Source: Betaproteobacteria bacterium HGW-Betaproteobacteria-4 (lineage in GTDB: Bacteria > Pseudomonadota > Gammaproteobacteria > Burkholderiales > Rhodocyclaceae). From it: 38,959 bases of DNA. Position numbers and translations under genes: made by a program. Below are positions 32,733-38,959 of this stretch, in pieces. Location: contig PHCH01000006.1 of NCBI GenBank assembly GCA_002840785.1, positions 1 through 38,959 of the forward strand. The letters run 5' to 3'. The notes beneath the pieces are model-generated. The model saw nothing but the letters and a program-made list of their open reading frames with translations. It was not told the DNA's origin and did no database searches. Positions within the stretch are counted from its first letter, which is position 1, and every line of letters starts with the position of its first letter.

Positions 32733-32969
32733 ATGAGTAAAGACCCTGTGTTTTTCAAATCTCCCGAGATGGCAAAAAAATTTCCGTTGCATCCTAAACA
32801 TCCTGAACGGACTTGTTGGGGCTGCGATAAATATTGTTCAGTGAATTCGTTGCAGTGCGGCAATGGTTCTGGTCGTACCCAGCATCCGGCGGAAATGCTC
32901 GGAGACGATTGGTACAAGTGGGGCGATTGGGGCATCGACTCGGCGGAAACGCCAGTGATGAGTTCTTGA
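32733..32969 (+). CDS. DUF3079 family protein
   Basis: A 78-residue soluble protein. KKFPLHPKHPERTCWGCDKY and CGNGSGRTQHPAEMLGDDWY are the hallmark of DUF3079, including three Cys (WGCDKYC and LQCGNG) that may bind metal or an iron-sulfur centre. The start at 32733 follows AGGCCGAGGTT. Known family members are small betaproteobacterial proteins without assigned function. The next gene, also Cys-rich, starts 2 bp after its stop, so they form a unit. Confidence 0.85.
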   Translation: MSKDPVFFKSPEMAKKFPLHPKHPERTCWGCDKYCSVNSLQCGNGSGRTQHPAEMLGDDWYKWGDWGIDSAETPVMSS

Positions 32970-32971
32970 AT

Positions 32972-33187
32972 ATGGCCGGCTCATGGGGTTGCCCACACGA
33001 AATTAATGGCTTGTGTCACAAGGTTGGTGGTCAGACTTGTGACCCTGGAATGAAAGGTTGTGTGCTTTATGGTCGCTACGTGTTCGCAAACCCAGCGAAA
33101 AATGCACGCATTGTGCAGAAGCAGGGCCGAAGAGATGAAGTCGCCGTAGCACCGGGCTCAAAAACCAGCAATGACAGCAAAGAATGA
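32972..33187 (+). CDS. Small Cys-rich conserved protein
   Basis: A 71-residue protein whose first half is WGCPHEINGLCHKVGGQTCD then PGMKGCVLYGRYVF, with four Cys in the pattern C-x7-C-x7-C-x5-C. This resembles small conserved proteins often found near DUF3079; a metal or Fe-S site is plausible. The ATG at 32972 is chosen because conserved residues start immediately after it (MAGSWGC). It overlaps the next gene by 17 bp. Function unknown. Confidence 0.7.
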   Translation: MAGSWGCPHEINGLCHKVGGQTCDPGMKGCVLYGRYVFANPAKNARIVQKQGRRDEVAVAPGSKTSNDSKE

Positions 33188-33491
33188 CAATCCGGTAGAT
33201 ATTGGCGCGAAAACGCTCGTTGGATGTTCTCGCTCCCCGATGCTTGAGCCAAAAAACGACGGAATTTATGTGATCGAATTGTGCAGCGGAGAATTGCGCC
33301 ACTGGCGCTATCTCGGTCCAGGGGCGCAGTCCAACGCGTGGTGGCTCGATATGGAATCCGGCCTGGAATTCAGTGAAACCAGCGTCATGTATGCATGGCG
33401 AATCGTTGGCGTTGGGAGCGAAAAATTTCAGACTGATCTCGAAAATTCAGCTGGCTTAGCTCACGGCAATGGGAGCAGTAACAAAGAGTAG
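33171..33491 (+). CDS. Hypothetical protein
   Basis: A 106-residue soluble protein starting within the end of the Cys-rich gene (17-bp overlap, different frame), which supports co-translation. Visible features are a beta-rich core (DGIYVIELCSGELRHWRYLG, WWLDMESGLEFSETSVMYAW) with many Trp, and a low-complexity tail (GLAHGNGSSNKE). No family recognised. Confidence 0.5.
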   Translation: MTAKNDNPVDIGAKTLVGCSRSPMLEPKNDGIYVIELCSGELRHWRYLGPGAQSNAWWLDMESGLEFSETSVMYAWRIVGVGSEKFQTDLENSAGLAHGNGSSNKE

Positions 33492-33581
33492 AAATTGCCA
33501 GATGGTTTCACAGAAGGCTTGGTGGAACGATTACAGAGTTCAAATTTCTAAGTTGGAAGTAAATTGTTGAGGTAGACCGCT

Positions 33582-34007
33582 ATGGACGGGTATTCGCGAG
33601 CAATTTCTTCACTCAGTGATTTAATCCTTGAGCAGACCTCTGATGCGCTCATCTACGCCAATCGAGAGGGTGTGATTGAACGCTGGAACCAAGCTGCAGA
33701 ATCAATGTTCGGATATACCTTTGCCGAAGCTTACAGCCAAAGCTTGGATCTGATAATTCCTGAACACCTTCGTCCAGCGCACTGGCGAGGTTTTGAGGCT
33801 GCGATGGTTAATGGTTCTACACGCCTACATGGCCGCCCCACATTGACACGAGCAGAACGTAGATCCGGAGAGAGAATCTATGTCGAAATGAGCTTTGCTC
33901 TGGTAACCGACGAATCCGAAAAGGTCATTGGTTCGGTTGCCATGGCACGAGACGTGACAGAACGTGTTCTTCGGGAAAAAGATGCCGCCATTAGCAAGAA
34001 TAAGTAG
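33582..34007 (+). CDS. Single-domain PAS sensor protein
   Basis: A 141-residue protein that is one PAS domain: LILEQTSDALIYANREGVIE, WNQAAESMFGYTFAEA, LDLIIPEHLRPAHWRGFEAA, and a PAC-like end GSVAMARDVTERVLREK. No output domain follows; the stop is at 34007. It must act through a partner, or by ligand binding (heme, flavin) that cannot be judged from sequence. It converges on the broken Crp/Fnr gene, whose 3' end is only 8 bp away. Confidence 0.88.
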   Translation: MDGYSRAISSLSDLILEQTSDALIYANREGVIERWNQAAESMFGYTFAEAYSQSLDLIIPEHLRPAHWRGFEAAMVNGSTRLHGRPTLTRAERRSGERIYVEMSFALVTDESEKVIGSVAMARDVTERVLREKDAAISKNK

Positions 34008-34015
34008 GTAGGGTG

Positions 34016-34429
34016 CTACGCCGTCTGATACTTGTGCAAGCGGTCAACGCTTGGGATCAGGATCAGGATCCGCCTTCCTTCAACCTTGATCAGACCAAGC
34101 TCACTCAATTCGCGAAGGATGCGAGAAAAGTATTCTTGCGTCTGGTTGAGGCGGGAGGCAATTAGCCCTTTATGGGGGTGAAGTTCGAGAACCGTATTTT
34201 CGTCATCGAGCCGGCTTTCCGGCAATTCATGCATCAAGTATCCAATGATGCGCTGCTTCCCTGAATGCAAGGAATAAGCTTCAACATTGAGCATGAGTTG
34301 ATGCATGCGCATGGCCATCCCGGCCTGCACTTTTCATACATAGTCGCGATCACGATCCAGTTCGTCGAAGATCACAGACTTGGAGACGTGAAGCAACAGG
34401 CAACTGCGCAGCGCTTGTGCAGAGACATC
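34016..34429 (-). pseudogene. Crp/Fnr-family regulator, 5'-truncated with in-frame stop
   Basis: The minus strand reads LRSCLLLHVSKSVIFDELDR, DRDYV, stop, KVQAGMAMRMHQLMLNVEAY, then a complete Crp-type helix-turn-helix (IASRLNQTQEYFSRILRELS, ELGLIKVEGRRILIL). The TGA at 34334-34336 lies where a Trp or Arg codon is usual between SVIFDELDRD..Y and KVQAG. Upstream homology ends at about 34429, next to the terminator of the cytochrome gene, so most of the N-terminal sensing domain is gone. The fragment from GTG 34330 could give a 104-residue DNA-binding piece, but there is no good ribosome-binding site. Related in its helix-turn-helix to the fusion regulator at 35013. Confidence 0.72.
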
Positions 34430-34437
34430 ACTGCTAT

Positions 34438-34466
34438 AAAAAACGGAACTACGAAGAGTTCCGTTT
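34438..34466 (-). terminator. Rho-independent terminator of the cytochrome c gene
   Basis: AAACGGAACT (34441-34450) pairs perfectly with AGTTCCGTTT (34457-34466), 10-bp stem, 6-nt loop. On the minus strand it is followed by six T. It lies about 68 bp downstream of the cytochrome stop codon at 34534. Confidence 0.85.
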
Positions 34467-34533
34467 ATTGGCTCTCGGCTTGTTTTAGTCCAACAACACG
34501 AGAAGCTGCTTGCTCGTTGAAGACTGGCGTTTG

Positions 34534-34842
34534 TTACTTCTGGGAGAGAATCCAGGTAACGAGCTTCTTCGCTTCGTCAGGGGTAACGTTGTTCGGCGGC
34601 ATCGGGATTTCGCCCCAGACGCCCTTGCCACCAGCCTTGACCTTGGCGGCCAGTTTGTCGACCGCGCCGGCGTCGCCCTTGTACTTGGCGGCGACGTCCT
34701 TGTAGGCCGGGCCGACGATCTTCTTGTCGATGGCATGGCAAGCCATGCAGTTTTTGGCCTTGGCCAGTGCCTCGTCGGCCATTGCCTGGCCGGCGACGCC
34801 GAGACCAGCGGCAAACATCATTGCGATATGGACAGCTTTCAT
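34534..34842 (-). CDS. Cytochrome c551/c8-type periplasmic electron carrier
   Basis: A 102-residue protein: signal peptide (MKAVHIAMMFAAGLGVAGQAMA), heme site CMACH (about 32-36), GPAYKDVAAKYKG and the Met-ligand segment IPMPPNNV. This is the standard class I cytochrome c551 (NirM-like) that donates electrons to nitrite reductase. Two FNR/DNR boxes lie upstream with the same 61-bp spacing as before nirS, so the two genes are probably co-regulated. Because nirM is defined by linkage in Pseudomonas, I leave the symbol open. Length is normal for the family. Confidence 0.92.
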   Translation of the reverse strand: MKAVHIAMMFAAGLGVAGQAMADEALAKAKNCMACHAIDKKIVGPAYKDVAAKYKGDAGAVDKLAAKVKAGGKGVWGEIPMPPNNVTPDEAKKLVTWILSQK

Positions 34843-34905
34843 TTGGATGAACCCTTCGTTGAAATAATGCGAGGGCGTAATGTCGCGGTTGGAAAAATTG
34901 GCGCT

Positions 34906-34919
34906 TTGATGGGAATCAA
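34906..34919. promoter_or_regulatory. FNR/DNR box, proximal to cytochrome c551 gene
   Basis: TTGAT-GGGA-ATCAA, a perfect match to the consensus palindrome. Its centre is about 70 bp upstream of the ATG at 34842, which allows the usual -41.5 activating position for an FNR-type regulator. Confidence 0.85.
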
Positions 34920-34966
34920 AAGCCTGCCGAAGCCCGTCCGAATCTGACGTTGCTCAATGCGTCGAA

Positions 34967-34980
34967 TTGATGAACATCAA
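34967..34980. promoter_or_regulatory. FNR/DNR box, distal to cytochrome c551 gene
   Basis: TTGAT-GAAC-ATCAA, a perfect palindrome; centre 61 bp further from the gene than the proximal box. It also lies 32 bp downstream of the stop codon of the fusion regulator gene. Confidence 0.78.
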
Positions 34981-35012
34981 GACTTCGTATCTTCGAGTCG
35001 TTGGCGACTCCG

Positions 35013-36536
35013 CTACTTGGTCAGCCGTTCGAACAACTTGACGGTGGTGTCGACGCTGCGCAGGAGGCGCTCGCCTTCGGCCATGACCAGGCGGGCATGT
35101 TGGGTTCTGGCGGCATGGGAGAGATCCGGACAGAGCGTGTGGATGAATTTCTGCCATTGGCTGGCGACTACCCGAAGCTGGGCGGCGACTTCCGGCGGGA
35201 TATTCGCCGTTTTTCCCAGGGCCTTCAGGTTGCTGTCGAACTCCAGGCAGGAAGGCGGCGTCAGCACGGCAATTTTTTCGTCCAGACTTGGCCACTCGCG
35301 AAACAGGAAGAACTTGCCGATACGCTGCGACAGCATGCGGTTGCGGCCGGCCATGTTGACGTAATGCGCCGCGGGGAGTCCGCCCAGATCAGCCGCATGG
35401 CCAGTCAGCGCGTCGGTTGCTTGAAGCAACTTCTCGCTCAGTTCGAATACATCTTCAATTTTTTGTACGGATAACTGGTCGCCATGCATCAGGTGTTGAT
35501 AGCGCGGCCACAAAGCCTTGATCAGCACGAGTTTCTCGGCGAACTCGGCGGCCAGTTCGAGCTTTTCAAGGCGGGCCAGATTGCGCTCGAATTCCTTCTC
35601 CTGCTGGTTGAGCTTGACCAATGCCTTGTGTGGGGCAATCGCTGAAACGATCATGCACCACGCAATGGCCATGCGCTGCGAAAGCACACGCAGGCGGCCG
35701 CACATGTTGACCAGCGCGCCAGCCGACAGCGGGGTCTCGGCATCGAGCGCGTTGCCTTTACGTTTTCGGCAGAAATTCAGCCTCTGCCGGTTGTCGCCGC
35801 CTACCGTATCGAGCAGGGCAGCATTCTGGATATGAACTTTGCGGCCATCGACGACAAGAACGCCGTTGTCGCTCAGTTCGCGCAGGTTGCGGGAGAAAGA
35901 CTCCGGCGTCATGCCAATGCGCGCTGCGATCACTTTCTTGCTGGCCTTGAGAACGATGGTCGTTTCACCCGCCAGATTGGCTTTTTCGCCCGCCGATTCA
36001 AGCAGGTAGTCGAGCAAGCGCTGGGTGCCGGTCAGGCCATAATGATGGCTGGTGACATCGAATTCAATCGCGCATTGACGGCGAGCCAGAGCGGCAATGA
36101 TGCGCATGCCCAATTCGTGGTGATTTTCGGTAGCCTCGCGCAGTTTGCGAATATCTATCGCCACCAGCAGGGTCTGCGTGATGCAGCCACAAGTCGAGGC
36201 GTAGTGCGTGGCGCCGAATATTTCGCCCAGGCTCAGCAGTTGCTCGCTCTGCACCAGTTCGATGACCTTGGTGGCGCCGCCCGGGATGGTCGTGCTGCGC
36301 TTGACGCTGCCGTTGAACAGCAGGTGCGCTTCACGGATCGGATCGCCGGCTTCGTATAGTGTCTGGTTGGCCGGCAGTTCGAGCAGGCGGCTCGCCTCGA
36401 CCAGCTCGTTAAGCAGGGCAGTCGGCAGCGCGGCAAAGAAGTTGCTGCCGGAGAGCAGTTCGCGCTGGGCACGATACGGATCGTTAAAGCGGACGCTCAA
36501 TTGGAGAATATTTCCTGAAGTTGTTCCCGGCCCCAT
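35013..36536 (-). CDS. Crp/Fnr-type regulator fused to two PilJ-type (NarX-like) sensor modules
   Basis: A 507-residue soluble protein. Residues about 30-150 form a cNMP-binding-type domain (LPANQTLYEAGDPIREAHLL); about 165-245 hold the Crp helix-turn-helix (ASKKVIAARIGMTPESFSRN). After a linker come two PilJ/type IV pili methyl-accepting-like repeats with LVNMCGRLRVLSQRMAIAW (about 280-300) and YVNMAGRNRMLSQRIGKFF (about 400-420); this motif resembles the nitrate-binding P-box of NarX/NarQ. There is no Cys cluster for an Fe-S centre. It lies between nirS and the cytochrome gene and is a good candidate for a cytoplasmic nitrate/nitrite- or NO-linked controller of both. The ATG at 36536 lies just beyond the nirS terminator; a TTG at 36494 (SVRFNDPYRAQ) is an alternative start. 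Confidence 0.85.
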   Translation of the reverse strand: MGPGTTSGNILQLSVRFNDPYRAQRELLSGSNFFAALPTALLNELVEASRLLELPANQTLYEAGDPIREAHLLFNGSVKRSTTIPGGATKVIELVQSEQLLSLGEIFGATHYASTCGCITQTLLVAIDIRKLREATENHHELGMRIIAALARRQCAIEFDVTSHHYGLTGTQRLLDYLLESAGEKANLAGETTIVLKASKKVIAARIGMTPESFSRNLRELSDNGVLVVDGRKVHIQNAALLDTVGGDNRQRLNFCRKRKGNALDAETPLSAGALVNMCGRLRVLSQRMAIAWCMIVSAIAPHKALVKLNQQEKEFERNLARLEKLELAAEFAEKLVLIKALWPRYQHLMHGDQLSVQKIEDVFELSEKLLQATDALTGHAADLGGLPAAHYVNMAGRNRMLSQRIGKFFLFREWPSLDEKIAVLTPPSCLEFDSNLKALGKTANIPPEVAAQLRVVASQWQKFIHTLCPDLSHAARTQHARLVMAEGERLLRSVDTTVKLFERLTK

Positions 36537-36541
36537 ACTAA

Positions 36542-36590
36542 GCAAAAAGAAAAGGGGGTGTAACTCCTCTCTCGGAGGAGCCATACCCCC
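36542..36590 (-). terminator. Rho-independent terminator of nirS
   Basis: GGGGGT (36554-36559) pairs with ACCCCC (36585-36590) and CTCCTC (36564-36569) with GAGGAG (36575-36580), with a 4-nt internal mismatch. On the minus strand the stem is followed by TTTTCTTTTTG. It starts 10 bp after the nirS stop. Confidence 0.85.
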
Positions 36591-36599
36591 TCTTTAGTC

Positions 36600-38959
<2,360 letters not shown>

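Overview
The window (about 39 kb) is typical of a denitrifying betaproteobacterium, most likely Rhodocyclales (Dechloromonas/Azonexus/Zoogloea-like). This rests on a complete cytochrome cd1 nitrite reductase (nirS), a small class I cytochrome c, perfect FNR/DNR boxes, DUF3079 and DUF1924/diheme cytochrome families, and high-GC codon use. Taxonomy is an inference from gene families; no rRNA or tRNA gene was seen.

Region 1 (289-21002) is a mobile element of about 20.7 kb bounded by imperfect inverted repeats of about 180 bp. Its right end carries a three-gene transposition module: serine resolvase, DDE transposase and AAA ATPase, resembling the Tn5053/Tn7/Mu-type TniA-TniB arrangement. The cargo is an ion-homeostasis and stress set: three tandem-domain universal stress proteins, a P2-type cation ATPase, a six-gene Mrp Na+/H+ antiporter operon (mrpA/B fused, C, D, E, F, G), a KefB/YbaL-type K+/H+ antiporter, a second serine recombinase, a MntA/HepT toxin-antitoxin pair, and several broken Kef pieces. 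The left end cuts a tyrosine integrase gene and the right end clips an unrelated TerB/DUF697-like gene, with no visible target duplication, so the locus was rearranged after insertion.

Region 2 (about 21.0-31.1 kb) is a redox island. A ten-gene minus-strand run reads DUF1924 cytochrome, diheme cytochrome, PepSY protein, ferric-reductase-like flavoprotein, small secreted protein, FAD/2Fe-2S oxidoreductase, membrane cytochrome b-like protein, octaheme cytochrome c, CDF metal transporter and TerB-like protein. It is divergent from a PepSY / OmpR-type regulator / histidine kinase operon. The divergent promoter holds four 11-bp-phased half-sites that look like the operator of that regulator. The proteins would form a route for electrons from NAD(P)H across the inner membrane to periplasmic hemes.

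Region 3 (about 31.1-39.0 kb) holds small proteins (membrane protein, DUF3079, Cys-rich protein, unknown, PAS protein), a broken Crp/Fnr regulator, cytochrome c551/c8, a Crp-PilJ-PilJ fusion regulator and nirS. nirS and the cytochrome gene each have two perfect TTGAT-N4-ATCAA boxes spaced exactly 61 bp apart. Intergenic stretches at 31.1-31.6, 32.3-32.45 and 38.5-38.9 kb are built from a degenerate CGGCCGCTTT/GCGGTCAGT-like repeat; two copies form a long-range inverted repeat around the nir segment.
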